The notes under the pieces are model-generated. The model worked only from the letters and a program-made list of their open reading frames with translations. It was not told the DNA's origin and searched no databases. The translations under genes were made by a program, and so were the position numbers. From Ruminococcus sp. UBA1366 (GTDB taxonomy: Bacteria > Bacillota > Clostridia > Oscillospirales > Ruminococcaceae): a stretch of 25,940 nt of DNA. Location: NCBI GenBank assembly GCA_002306005.1, contig DBRO01000103.1:4706-30645 (forward strand), in the 5' to 3' direction. Shown here piece by piece: positions 1 to 8,428 of this stretch (position 1 is the first letter of the stretch; the number at the start of each line of letters is the position of its first letter).

Positions 1-1227
1 GTTTTTGTGCGCGTTTTTAACACCTACGACAAGCTGAACAATGTGGTGGAAGAAAATCTGCGCGGAATTCGTGTAGTAAAAAGCTTCCATCGGGAGGGAC
101 ATGAGGAAAGCAAGTTCAACCATATTTCTCAGCTGATTTTTAATGACTTCACCCGTGCGGAAAAGCGCATTGCGTTTAATATGCCTTTGATGCAACTCTG
201 CTTGTATGTAAGCATGATTTTACTTTCTTGGCTGGGTGCAAAGGGCATTGTGGCTTCCGGCAACAATCCGGATTTGGGGCTTTCCACCGGTGAACTGGCA
301 AGCTTGATTACGTATGCGATGCAGATTCTGATGAGCCTGATGATGCTTTCTATGATTTTTGTAATGGTCATTATCTCTCGCGCATCGGCGGAACGCATTG
401 TGGAAATTTTAGACGAAACCAGCGATTTGCAAAATGGCGAAAATCCGATTACCGCCATTCCGGACGGCTCGGTGTGCTTTGAGGACGTAAGCTTTTCCTA
501 TTCCAGAAAAGCGGACAAGCCGGTGCTTTCGCACATAAAAATCAATATCCAATCCGGCGAAACCGTGGGGATTCTGGGTGCAACGGGCTCTTCAAAATCC
601 AGCTTGGTGCAGTTAATTCCCCGCTTATACGATACCACGGATGGCCGTGTTTTGGTGGGCGGTTCGGATGTGCGCGATTACGACTTGGAAACGCTCCGGA
701 ACGGCGTTGCGATGGTTTTGCAGAAGAACGTGCTGTTTTCCGGCACGATTAAAGAAAACCTGCGCTGGGGCAACGAAACCGCAACCGATGAGGAACTCAT
801 CGAAGCCTGTCGTTTGGCACAGGCGGACGGGTTTATTCAAAGCTTTCCGAACAAGTACGACACGCACATTGAACAGGGCGGTTCGAACGTTTCCGGCGGA
901 CAGCGCCAACGGCTTTGCATTGCCCGCGCGCTTTTGAAAAAGCCGAAAATCCTGATTCTGGACGATTCCACCAGTGCGGTGGACACCAAAACAGACAGTG
1001 AGATTCGCGCCGGACTGCGTGCATATCTTCCTGATACAACGAAGTTTATCATTGCACAGCGCGCCGCTTCCGTACAGGACGCGGACAAGATTCTTGTGAT
1101 GGACGACGGCAAGATTTACGCTGCCGGCACGCACGAGGAGCTTTTAGAAACCTGTGATATTTACCGCGAGGTTTACCGTTCGCAGAACCGTATGACCGAA
1201 CCGGAAGGAGGTGCTGACCATGCCTAA
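1..1227 (+). CDS. ABC exporter subunit with degenerate ATP site (5' truncated by window edge)
   Basis: C-terminal 408 residues of a fused membrane/ATPase half-transporter of the multidrug or lipid exporter type. The frame is open to base 1, so the true start lies outside and roughly 170 residues of the membrane domain are missing. Hydrophobic helices are visible at about 180-260 and 300-375. The nucleotide-binding domain has Walker A GATGSSKSS (from base 577), signature VSGGQRQRL, a Walker B ending LILDDSTSAVD with Asp where the catalytic Glu normally is, and IIAQRAAS with Gln in place of the H-loop His. These changes mark the subunit that carries the degenerate catalytic residues in heterodimeric exporters such as BmrC/BmrD and TM287/288. 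Its stop overlaps the start of the next gene by 8 bases, so the two are probably translationally coupled. The substrate cannot be read from sequence. Confidence 0.93.
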   Translation, partial: VFVRVFNTYDKLNNVVEENLRGIRVVKSFHREGHEESKFNHISQLIFNDFTRAEKRIAFNMPLMQLCLYVSMILLSWLGAKGIVASGNNPDLGLSTGELASLITYAMQILMSLMMLSMIFVMVIISRASAERIVEILDETSDLQNGENPITAIPDGSVCFEDVSFSYSRKADKPVLSHIKINIQSGETVGILGATGSSKSSLVQLIPRLYDTTDGRVLVGGSDVRDYDLETLRNGVAMVLQKNVLFSGTIKENLRWGNETATDEELIEACRLAQADGFIQSFPNKYDTHIEQGGSNVSGGQRQRLCIARALLKKPKILILDDSTSAVDTKTDSEIRAGLRAYLPDTTKFIIAQRAASVQDADKILVMDDGKIYAAGTHEELLETCDIYREVYRSQNRMTEPEGGADHA

Positions 1228-3166
1228 GAATAAGAAGCTTCCGCCGAAAGGCTTGCCGGAGGGCGAGATGCCTTCGCAGAGAATGCCGGCGGATTTTAAG
1301 CCGGGGACATTAAAGCGGTTATTCTCCTACATGACAGAATACAAGGCACGGCTGGTACTGGTGGTTATTTTCATTATTTTAAGTGCGGCGGCGAGTGCTG
1401 GGTCTTCCCTGTTTATCAAAATGCTGATTGATGATTACATTACGCCGCTGATTGGCGCGGCGAATCCCGATTATGCGCCGTTGTTCCATGCGATTTGTGT
1501 GATGGCTGTGATTTTTCTGATCGGTGTGGTTTCCACGCTGTTTTACAACCGGATCCTTGTGGTTGTGGCGCAGGGTACGCTGAAAAAAATCCGCGACAAG
1601 ATGTTCGCGCATATGCAGTCCTTGCCGATTAAGTACTTTGACACGCACACCTACGGCGATGTGATGAGCCGTTACACCAACGACACAGATACGCTCCGTC
1701 AGGCGATTGCACAGAGCCTGCCGCAGCTGTTTTCCTCCATTATGATGGTAGCTGCGGCGTTTTTTGCCATGCTGTATTTAAGCGTTGGGTTTACGGCGTT
1801 TGTAGTGGTGTTTTCCATTATCCTGCTGAAAATCATTCGGTATTTGGTCAGCAAAAGCGGCGTGTATTTCTTCCGCCAACAACGCGAGCTAGGCGATGTG
1901 AACGGCTACATTGAGGAAATTATCAACGGACAAAAAGTTGTAAAGGTTTTCTGTCACGAGGAACAGGCGGAGGCGGATTTTAACAAGCGGAACGAATCCC
2001 TTTGCCATGCGGCGGCAGAGGCGAACAAGTACGGCAACATTACGATGCCTGTGGTGGGTAATCTGGGCTATCTGCTGTATGTGCTAATTGCGATTTTGGG
2101 CGGCATTGCCGGTATTGCCGCGCTGCCAAACCTAAGCCTGACGGGGTTGGGAACGCTTACTGTTGGCACAATTGTGGCGTTTTTGACGCTTTCGCGGAGT
2201 TTTATTAACCCGATTGGGCAGATTTCCATGCAGTTTAATATGATTATCATGGCACTGGCGGGGGCTTCCCGAATTTTTGAGCTGATGGACGAGGAGCCCG
2301 AATTTGACGAAGGCTATGTAACTTTGGTAAACGTCAAAGAAGTGGATGGACAGCTCACCGAATGCGAGGAACGCACGAATGTTTGGGCTTGGAAACACCC
2401 ACACAGTGACGGCACGGTGACTTACACGCCTTTACATGGAGAAATCCGTTTTTACGATGTGGATTTTGGTTACGCAGAAGACAAACCGGTGCTTCACAAC
2501 ATTACACTATACGCGAAAACAGGGCAGAAAGTTGCATTCGTTGGTGCAACCGGCGCAGGAAAAACTACAATTACAAACCTGATTAACCGATTTTATGACA
2601 TTGCGGACGGAAAAATCCGCTATGACGGCATTAACATTAACAAAATTAAGAAAGCCGATTTGCGGCGTTCGCTTGGCATTGTTTTGCAGGATGTGAATCT
2701 CTTTACCGGCACGGTGATGGAGAACATTCGGTACGGCAAGTTGGATGCAACGGACGAGGAATGCATTTCCGCGGCAAAGCTTGCCAACGCAGACGGGTTT
2801 ATCCGGATGCTCCCCAACGGCTACCAGACGGTGTTGGAGGGCGATGGCAGCGGGCTTTCACAAGGACAGCGACAGCTGATTTCTATTGCCCGCGCGGCGG
2901 TTGCCAATCCGCCTGTGATGATTCTGGATGAGGCTACTTCCTCCATTGACACCCGCACGGAGGCGATTGTACAAAAGGGCATGGACGCGCTGATGTGCGG
3001 ACGCACGGTTTTTGTCATTGCACACAGGCTTTCCACAGTACAGAATTCCGATGTGATTATGGTTTTGGAAAATGGTCACATTATTGAGCGTGGCAGTCAT
3101 GATGAACTGGTTGCCAAAAAGGGCAAGTACTATCAGCTTTACACCGGTGCGTTTGAACTGGAATAG
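1220..3166 (+). CDS. ABC exporter subunit, catalytic partner of the heterodimer
   Basis: A 648-residue half-transporter with an N-terminal membrane domain (about residues 30-350) and a C-terminal ATPase domain. Walker A is GATGAGKTT (about 442-450), Walker B is MILDEATSSID with the catalytic Glu, and the H-loop is VIAHRLST. The signature is LSQGQ instead of LSGGQ. That is the expected partner defect: the altered signature faces the defective Walker B and H-loop site of the preceding subunit, leaving one good and one degenerate ATP site. A segment of about 45 residues between the membrane domain and the ATPase (about 365-410) is longer than a normal linker. ATG at 1220 is chosen over GTG 1211 because GGAGG lies 8 bases upstream. 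It is the last gene before the terminator at 3183-3218. Confidence 0.95.
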   Translation: MPKNKKLPPKGLPEGEMPSQRMPADFKPGTLKRLFSYMTEYKARLVLVVIFIILSAAASAGSSLFIKMLIDDYITPLIGAANPDYAPLFHAICVMAVIFLIGVVSTLFYNRILVVVAQGTLKKIRDKMFAHMQSLPIKYFDTHTYGDVMSRYTNDTDTLRQAIAQSLPQLFSSIMMVAAAFFAMLYLSVGFTAFVVVFSIILLKIIRYLVSKSGVYFFRQQRELGDVNGYIEEIINGQKVVKVFCHEEQAEADFNKRNESLCHAAAEANKYGNITMPVVGNLGYLLYVLIAILGGIAGIAALPNLSLTGLGTLTVGTIVAFLTLSRSFINPIGQISMQFNMIIMALAGASRIFELMDEEPEFDEGYVTLVNVKEVDGQLTECEERTNVWAWKHPHSDGTVTYTPLHGEIRFYDVDFGYAEDKPVLHNITLYAKTGQKVAFVGATGAGKTTITNLINRFYDIADGKIRYDGININKIKKADLRRSLGIVLQDVNLFTGTVMENIRYGKLDATDEECISAAKLANADGFIRMLPNGYQTVLEGDGSGLSQGQRQLISIARAAVANPPVMILDEATSSIDTRTEAIVQKGMDALMCGRTVFVIAHRLSTVQNSDVIMVLENGHIIERGSHDELVAKKGKYYQLYTGAFELE

Positions 3167-3182
3167 GCACAAAATACAAAAG

Positions 3183-3218
3183 GCTCTGTTCTTCCAAATT
3201 GGAAAAGCAGAGCTTTTT
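3183..3218. terminator. Bidirectional rho-independent terminator between convergent operons
   Basis: GCTCTG at 3183-3188 pairs with CAGAGC at 3208-3213, and the stem continues inward as TTCTTCC against GGAAAAG with one mismatch and one G-T pair, around an AAATT loop. A T5 run follows on the plus strand (3214-3218). On the minus strand the stem is followed by four T (the A run at 3178-3181). It sits 16 bases after the exporter stop and directly beyond the stop of the minus-strand TPP enzyme gene, so it serves both convergent transcripts. Confidence 0.85.
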
Positions 3219-3219
3219 A

Positions 3220-4884
3220 TTATTCGTTTCCAAACATGGCTTTGAGCGTTTCGGTTAGTTTGCTATTTTCGTTGTAATCCACGGGGCAATCGATAATGGT
3301 CGGTTCTTTTTGCGAAAAAGCTTCTTCCAAAACCGGAATTAATTCTTGCGCTTTTGTAACCCGGTAGCCTTTGAGTCCGAAACTTTCCGCCAGCTTGACA
3401 AAGTCCGGATTGGAAAAGTCCACGCAAAAGCTTTCGCCGTACTGGTCCATTTCCTTCCACTTAATTAAACCGTAGGAATCATCGTGAAAAATCAGCGTGA
3501 CAAAGGCAAGCTTCAGCCGTTTGGCGGTTTCTAATTCCTGCACGTTCATTAAAAAGCCGCCGTCGCCGGTTATGGCAAGTACACGCTTATCGGGCGAAAC
3601 CAATTTCGCGGTAATCGCGCCCGGCAGGGCGATGCCCATGGAGGCAAACCCATTAGAAATAATACAGGTATTTGGCTCATAGCAATGATACTCTCGGGCA
3701 ATCCACATTTTATGCGCACCCACATCGGAAAGCACAATATCGCCAGCGCCCATGACTTTTCTTACATCGCAAAGGATTTTTTGCGGTTTCATCGGGAAGG
3801 CGGTATCGCTTTCGTGCCGATTATCCGCTTCTACCATTTGCTTTTTTATCGAAAATATGTACTCCGGCTGGGCGGTGCGCGAACAGCGTCGGCGGATATT
3901 ATCCAAGGACTCGGAGATATCGCCGACGACCTCCACAGAGGGCTGGTACAGTTTATTAATATGCGCGGGGCGCGTATCAATATGAATAATCTCAAATCGA
4001 TTCTGGGCGTTCCACTTTGCGGGGGCGTATTCCACCAAATCGTACCCCACGGCGATCACCATATCGGCGGATTCAATAATTTTATTGACATAATCCTTTT
4101 GCGGAATACCGATGGTCCACATGGCATACGGATTATCAAACGGAATAATGCCCTTTGCCATCATGGTGTTAATCACGGGGATTTTTAAATGCTCTGCAAA
4201 TGCGGTGAGCGCTTTGCTGGTATGATTGCGCACCGCACCGCTTCCTGCTAAAATTACCGGATTTTTTGCCTGAAAAATCAGCGAAGCAGCTTCCTCAATC
4301 TCCTGAAATTCTGCCATTTCCTTGGGATTTTCCTGCTTATGCAGGGGCTTTTCCGCCGGACTGACCGGCTTTCGTGCAACGTTGACGGGTAAATCAATAT
4401 GGCACGCGCCGGGTTTTTCGCTTTCCGCATACTTAAATGCAATCCGTACGATTTCATTCACAGATTCCGGACGGACAATCTGTTTGCTCCGTTTGGTAAT
4501 CGGCTCAAACATTTTTACCAAATCCAGATACTGATGCGAGGTCAGATGCATTTTATCCGTTCCCACCTGTCCGGTAATGGCAATCATGGGGGCACCGTCG
4601 CTTTGTGCATCGGCAACGCCGGTAACCAGATTCGTAGCACCCGGTCCCAATGTGGAAAGACACACGCCGGCGTTTCCGGTTAATCTGCCATAGACATCCG
4701 CCATAAATGCCGCGCCCTGCTCGTGCCTTGTAATAATAAACTGAATCCGCGAGTTTTGCAGTGCCTTTACCACCTCCAGATTTTCTTCTCCGGGAATCCC
4801 GAATACGTATTCCACCTTTTCCTGTTCCAGACATTCTACAAGAAACTGCGCCGCATTTTTTTGTTCGACTTGATTTTCCTGCAT
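3220..4884 (-). CDS. Acetolactate-synthase-like TPP enzyme (AlsS family)
   Basis: A 554-residue thiamine-diphosphate enzyme of the catabolic acetolactate synthase group, which normally joins two pyruvates to 2-acetolactate. The TPP-activating Glu is E55 in RHEQGAAFMADVY, and the metal/TPP motif is GDGGFLMN from G440, with the second metal-ligand region IFHDDSYG near 466-472. Length fits the family (about 550-570). No small regulatory subunit gene follows, which argues against the anabolic IlvB type. It is the last gene of the minus-strand operon, immediately before the terminator. Because the neighbours are oxidoreductases for amines, aldehydes and 2-oxoacids, it might instead decarboxylate or carboligate another 2-oxoacid; this is inference. 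No well-spaced ribosome site was seen: AAGGA lies about 14 bases before the ATG. Family is secure, exact reaction is not. Confidence 0.85.
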   Translation of the reverse strand: MQENQVEQKNAAQFLVECLEQEKVEYVFGIPGEENLEVVKALQNSRIQFIITRHEQGAAFMADVYGRLTGNAGVCLSTLGPGATNLVTGVADAQSDGAPMIAITGQVGTDKMHLTSHQYLDLVKMFEPITKRSKQIVRPESVNEIVRIAFKYAESEKPGACHIDLPVNVARKPVSPAEKPLHKQENPKEMAEFQEIEEAASLIFQAKNPVILAGSGAVRNHTSKALTAFAEHLKIPVINTMMAKGIIPFDNPYAMWTIGIPQKDYVNKIIESADMVIAVGYDLVEYAPAKWNAQNRFEIIHIDTRPAHINKLYQPSVEVVGDISESLDNIRRRCSRTAQPEYIFSIKKQMVEADNRHESDTAFPMKPQKILCDVRKVMGAGDIVLSDVGAHKMWIAREYHCYEPNTCIISNGFASMGIALPGAITAKLVSPDKRVLAITGDGGFLMNVQELETAKRLKLAFVTLIFHDDSYGLIKWKEMDQYGESFCVDFSNPDFVKLAESFGLKGYRVTKAQELIPVLEEAFSQKEPTIIDCPVDYNENSKLTETLKAMFGNE

Positions 4885-4918
4885 AAAGAAACTATCATTC
4901 CTTTTTTCTGCTTGTCTG

Positions 4919-4937
4919 CTCCGGAATTTTTCCGGAG
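4919..4937. other. Perfect 8-bp hairpin in intergenic gap
   Basis: CTCCGGAA at 4919-4926 and TTCCGGAG at 4930-4937 form an uninterrupted stem with a 3-base loop, in the 93-base gap before the TPP enzyme gene. On the transcribed (minus) strand no T run follows, so it is not a standard terminator. It could act as an RNA stability or processing element that sets the level of the last gene. Confidence 0.45.
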
Positions 4938-4977
4938 GACCGCACCCGATTTATGAAATTTTGCCTTTTCTTTTGCA

Positions 4978-6105
4978 CTAAAACTTTGCCCGGAACCGAT
5001 CGTACCGGAACGCGCTTAAATCCACCGATGGCGTTTCCTCTGCAAGCAGTTGAGCCAGGACATACCCAGCCGCGGGTCCAATGCCAAAGCCATGACCGGT
5101 AAACCCGCAGGCGATGACCAGTCCCGGCACTTCCGGCGTATCACTCAGCACGGGAACGCCGTCCACGCACTCATCAATCCAGCCCGCCCATGTCCGGACG
5201 ATTTTCACATCGCTGAGCACGGGAAAATACCGAATAATGGCACGGCTGATATACGATGCAGTCAAATTCGTACTGGCATCGGAGGCAAAATCCCGCCGGA
5301 CGGCTTCCAGACCGGATGAGCCGCCGAACACAAATGAACCATGCTTACTTTGATGTCCGTAAAAATCCGCCGTCGCCGTACCAAGCATCTGATAAAACAT
5401 CGGCGGCTGGGCTTCGGTTACCAACGTTTCCAGCAAAAGCTTGCTCATGGGAATATCAATGCCCACGGATTTCAGAATTTCGCGGCTTTCGTATCCGGCG
5501 GCAACCAACACCTGCTGGGCCTCAAAAACTTGATTTTGCGTGACGACATAGCGGATTTTACCCTGATATTTTCGCAGTGCGGTAACAGATTCTCCGGTAT
5601 AGAACTGCACACCAAGCCGGCGGGCGTTTTTATAATACCCCAGCGTTGTGGTAAGCGGGTTGGCATGACCGTCCGTCGGACACCAGCTTGCGCCGATGAC
5701 TTCATCGGAAAGATAGGGACAAATTTCTCGTGCCTCCGCACCGGACACCATGCTGACATCCAGACCGCAGGCGCGTGCATTTTCCGCAAGGCGAGAAAGA
5801 ATCCGAAGATGCTCCTCGGTTTTTCCCAGTCGCAGATTGCCTTTTTGCATATACTCCACATCAGTACCAAGTTCTTCGCTCAGATTCTGCCAAAGGTATT
5901 TAATGCCAAACATCATGAGCGGAAGCTCACGCTTATCCCTGCCGGACTGGCGCACACCGCCGCCGTTGCGCGCAGAACCGCCGTTGCCTACCGTATCATT
6001 TTGATCCAGAACGATGACCGTTCTGCCCTTTTTCGCTAAATAATAGGCTGTGGCACAGCCGATAATTCCACTTCCGATGATGATGACATCCGCAGTTTTT
6101 GCCAT
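4978..6105 (-). CDS. FAD-dependent amine/amino acid dehydrogenase catalytic subunit (DAO fold, HcnC/OoxB-like)
   Basis: A 375-residue flavoprotein of the D-amino acid oxidase/sarcosine oxidase beta fold. The FAD-binding motif GSGIIG is at residues 11-16, a GSARNGGGVRQS flavin-contact stretch follows near 43-54, and the C-terminal flavin motif GFTGHGFGIGPAAG is near 340. Relatives include the substrate-oxidising subunits of hydrogen cyanide synthase (HcnC), opine oxidase (OoxB) and D-hydroxyproline dehydrogenase, which oxidise a C-N bond of an amino acid or N-alkyl amino acid. ATG at 6105 is chosen over GTG at 6120 because GAGGA lies 8 bases upstream and the FAD motif then begins at the usual distance. 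It starts 4 bases after the BFD-like gene stop, fitting a single complex. Substrate unknown. Confidence 0.9.
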   Translation of the reverse strand: MAKTADVIIIGSGIIGCATAYYLAKKGRTVIVLDQNDTVGNGGSARNGGGVRQSGRDKRELPLMMFGIKYLWQNLSEELGTDVEYMQKGNLRLGKTEEHLRILSRLAENARACGLDVSMVSGAEAREICPYLSDEVIGASWCPTDGHANPLTTTLGYYKNARRLGVQFYTGESVTALRKYQGKIRYVVTQNQVFEAQQVLVAAGYESREILKSVGIDIPMSKLLLETLVTEAQPPMFYQMLGTATADFYGHQSKHGSFVFGGSSGLEAVRRDFASDASTNLTASYISRAIIRYFPVLSDVKIVRTWAGWIDECVDGVPVLSDTPEVPGLVIACGFTGHGFGIGPAAGYVLAQLLAEETPSVDLSAFRYDRFRAKF

Positions 6106-6109
6106 GGAG

Positions 6110-6433
6110 TTATTCCTCACTTTCTTTTCCGAGCACCTGCATTTCCACCGGACGAACAGGTGCGCGTCCGGTTGCCGGCTCTAAGTCGTCCGGCTTTACG
6201 CCCAGTTCTTTTGCAACAATTCCTTTTACCAACTTACCGCAGGTTTGTCCCTGACACAGTCCCATTCCGGTACGCAGATAACGGCGGATTTCCTTGATCG
6301 TTACCATACCATCGCAGACGGCTTTGCGGATTTCGCCTTTTGTGATTTCCTCGCATCTACAAATAATTAAATCATCGTCCGGTTCGCTATGCCATTGGAT
6401 CGGTTTTACCCGGAGGTTTTCATGTTCTTTCAT
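6110..6433 (-). CDS. BFD-like [2Fe-2S] subunit of the amine dehydrogenase
   Basis: A 107-residue protein with the bacterioferritin-associated-ferredoxin type cysteine pattern: ICRCEEIT (CxC) near residue 25, then GLCQGQTC (CX4C) near 59-64, four ligands for one [2Fe-2S] cluster. In HcnB- and OoxA-type proteins this domain is normally fused to the C-terminus of the FAD/NAD subunit; here it is a separate gene between that subunit and the catalytic subunit. The ribosome site AAAGGA is formed by the last codons of the preceding gene, so translation is coupled. Its likely role is electron transfer from the DAO-type flavin to the other subunits (inference from the family). Confidence 0.88.
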   Translation of the reverse strand: MKEHENLRVKPIQWHSEPDDDLIICRCEEITKGEIRKAVCDGMVTIKEIRRYLRTGMGLCQGQTCGKLVKGIVAKELGVKPDDLEPATGRAPVRPVEMQVLGKESEE

Positions 6434-6437
6434 CGCG

Positions 6438-8033
6438 TTATCCTTTCTGTTCCGAGGATTTTACGGCAAAAAATCTTGCTTTTTGGCTCATCTCTTTCGG
6501 GACTTTCATCGTCAACAGATTGGTTTTATCAAATGCCGGATTGGCTTTCACGCTCAGCACTTCCGCTTCACAAACTGGATTGCCGCTTCTGTCCAGTGCA
6601 ACCCCAATGGTACCCACCGCCGGCAAAGGCAGAAATTCATATGGAATGGTTACGGATGCGTGGGTTTGGTCGTACGAATCATTCACCAGAAAAATTGCCT
6701 GACCGGAACAGGATGCAACACAGAGTCCGCATCCGGAGCAGGCGGAATTTTCGTCCACCACCGGCAATGCGGTAATGTTGTCCCCTACCATAATACAATG
6801 CCTTGGACAAACATCCTGACAGGGGTTACATGGAATATTTTGTGTACACTCAATCACCGGATGGATCCCTTTTTGGGTATGGAAACCAGGAAATCGCTCA
6901 ATTTCCTGCTCCTCCAGATAGCCTTTGGTAAGCAGGCTGTTTGAAATCCGGATACCTTCCTCGGTTTGTTCAATGATTTTTCCCCGATTACCGGGTGCAA
7001 ACATGCCCTGCCGGAGGGCTTCCAGCGATGCTTGGAGCTTACTGATTTCCTCCGATGCGGGGGCTTCGCCCAAATAGCCCAGCTTTCGCGCCGCGGAAAT
7101 CGCCGCAATTCTGCCTTCGATCATGGCGGAACTGGCTTCCTCAATGCCGGAAACATCGCCCGCCACATACAGTCCTTCTACGGACGTTTCCCCATCTGCA
7201 TTGCAGACCGGTACCGTTCCGCCTTTTGCAGAGACAGTTTGCATCTGACAGCCTGCCATATCCAGCAGCTGCGACATGGGCGATAAGCCCACCGCGATAC
7301 AGACCGTATCCACGTCCAGCTGTTTTTCCGTGCCGGAAATGCATTGATAGGCTTCATCCACTTCTCCAATAACAACACCGGTAACATGGTCGGTGCCTTC
7401 CGCCCGAACAATGGTATGCCCCATATAAAACGGTACACCGCAACGGGCAATTTTAGCGGCATGGACACCGTATCCGCCGATTTTTTTTGCCACATCCACA
7501 ATGCCTACCAGTTCGCACCCGCACTGCATGAGTTGATAGCTGACGACCAGTCCCACGTTTCCGCTGCCCACCATCAGCACCCGTTTGCCCGGCAGAACAC
7601 CATGGAGATTAATCATTGTTTGGGCAGCGCCTGCGCCCATAACACCCGGCAGTGTCCAGCCGGGGAACGCAATCATATTCTCCGATGCGCCCGTGGCAAC
7701 CAGAATTGTATCCCCTTTCACATGCCGCACAGTATCGTTATGGCGGACGATCACTTCCTTATCGGCATAAATGCCGGTTACCACGGCGTTGAGCAGCACC
7801 TCCACGCCCAATTCGTTTGCCTGCTTTAGCAAAGCCTCGCCAATTCGGAATCCGCGCACTTTTGCCTGATGTTCCTTGGAACCGAAAAATTTATGAATTT
7901 GCTTGAAAAGCTGTCCGCCGGGTTTTGCGTTTTCGTCAAATACCGCCACGCACATACCATGTTTTGCGGCTTCCACGGCGGCGGAAAGTCCTGCCGGCCC
8001 TGCGCCGACAATGATCATATCATATCGTTTCAT
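6438..8033 (-). CDS. FAD/NAD(P)-binding oxidoreductase fused to a two-[4Fe-4S] ferredoxin domain (HcnB/OoxA-like)
   Basis: 531 residues. The N-terminal half is a two-dinucleotide-binding flavoprotein: FAD motif GAGPAGLSA at 10-18, a second GSGNVG at 156-161, and a late FAD contact GLYVAGDVSG near 287-296. The part after residue 390 is a ferredoxin-type domain: C396, C402, C405, C409 followed by Pro, and C432-X2-C435-X2-C438-X3-C442, enough ligands for two [4Fe-4S] clusters. Classic HcnB/OoxA proteins carry a BFD-type [2Fe-2S] domain there instead; in this operon that domain is the next gene. The swap suggests that electrons leave through low-potential clusters to ferredoxin or NAD rather than to quinone or oxygen, as expected in an anaerobe (inference). 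A good ribosome site (AAGGAAG, 8 bases) supports the start. Confidence 0.9.
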   Translation of the reverse strand: MKRYDMIIVGAGPAGLSAAVEAAKHGMCVAVFDENAKPGGQLFKQIHKFFGSKEHQAKVRGFRIGEALLKQANELGVEVLLNAVVTGIYADKEVIVRHNDTVRHVKGDTILVATGASENMIAFPGWTLPGVMGAGAAQTMINLHGVLPGKRVLMVGSGNVGLVVSYQLMQCGCELVGIVDVAKKIGGYGVHAAKIARCGVPFYMGHTIVRAEGTDHVTGVVIGEVDEAYQCISGTEKQLDVDTVCIAVGLSPMSQLLDMAGCQMQTVSAKGGTVPVCNADGETSVEGLYVAGDVSGIEEASSAMIEGRIAAISAARKLGYLGEAPASEEISKLQASLEALRQGMFAPGNRGKIIEQTEEGIRISNSLLTKGYLEEQEIERFPGFHTQKGIHPVIECTQNIPCNPCQDVCPRHCIMVGDNITALPVVDENSACSGCGLCVASCSGQAIFLVNDSYDQTHASVTIPYEFLPLPAVGTIGVALDRSGNPVCEAEVLSVKANPAFDKTNLLTMKVPKEMSQKARFFAVKSSEQKG

Positions 8034-8084
8034 GTACTCTGCTTCCTTTTTTTGCGAGATTACCGGATTGGGATGAATCCTAAG

Positions 8085-8402
8085 TTATTCCGGCTTTTGG
8101 CGGCTAACACCATACTGTGTCCGGACATCCATACCTTCCTCCAACGGAGTAACACAGGTACGGACATTGATTTTTCCATTTACGCACATTACGCAATCCG
8201 TACAGCGGCCAATCGCACAGAAAACGCCGCGCGGTTCGTGCCGCTTTGTGGTATAGCGATGCACCATAACCCCTGCGGCTTTCAATGCCGCGGCGATGGG
8301 TTCGCCCTCATAGCCGGTCAGTTCCTTCCCATCGAAGGTAAAGCGCACCAGCCTGCCCTTTTGTATTTCCCCCAAAATGGGATGATTTTCTATCCGAAGC
8401 AT
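8085..8402 (-). CDS. Small [2Fe-2S] plant-type ferredoxin subunit (HcnA-like)
   Basis: 105 residues with the 2Fe-2S ferredoxin-fold pattern C62-X4-C67-X2-C70 and a fourth ligand at C83 (RTCVTP). This is the Fer2_4-type subunit found with HcnB/HcnC, opine oxidase and sarcosine-oxidase-alpha N-termini. A longer open frame extends upstream to 8513 but would overlap the preceding gene; ATG at 8402 has AAAGGAAG 8 bases upstream and gives the family's usual length of about 100. It is the first of four consecutive genes that together encode one flavin/iron-sulfur dehydrogenase. Confidence 0.9.
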   Translation of the reverse strand: MLRIENHPILGEIQKGRLVRFTFDGKELTGYEGEPIAAALKAAGVMVHRYTTKRHEPRGVFCAIGRCTDCVMCVNGKINVRTCVTPLEEGMDVRTQYGVSRQKPE

Positions 8403-8428
8403 GAGATAAACTTCCTTTCCTGCGGATT

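Noticed and set aside
3220..4884. Anabolic IlvB acetolactate synthase
   Set aside because: No IlvN-type regulatory subunit gene or branched-chain genes are adjacent, and the sequence resembles the AlsS group.
5341..6039. A 232-codon plus-strand open frame opposite the flavin dehydrogenase
   Set aside because: It lies wholly inside a well-supported gene on the other strand, with no domain and no convincing ribosome site.
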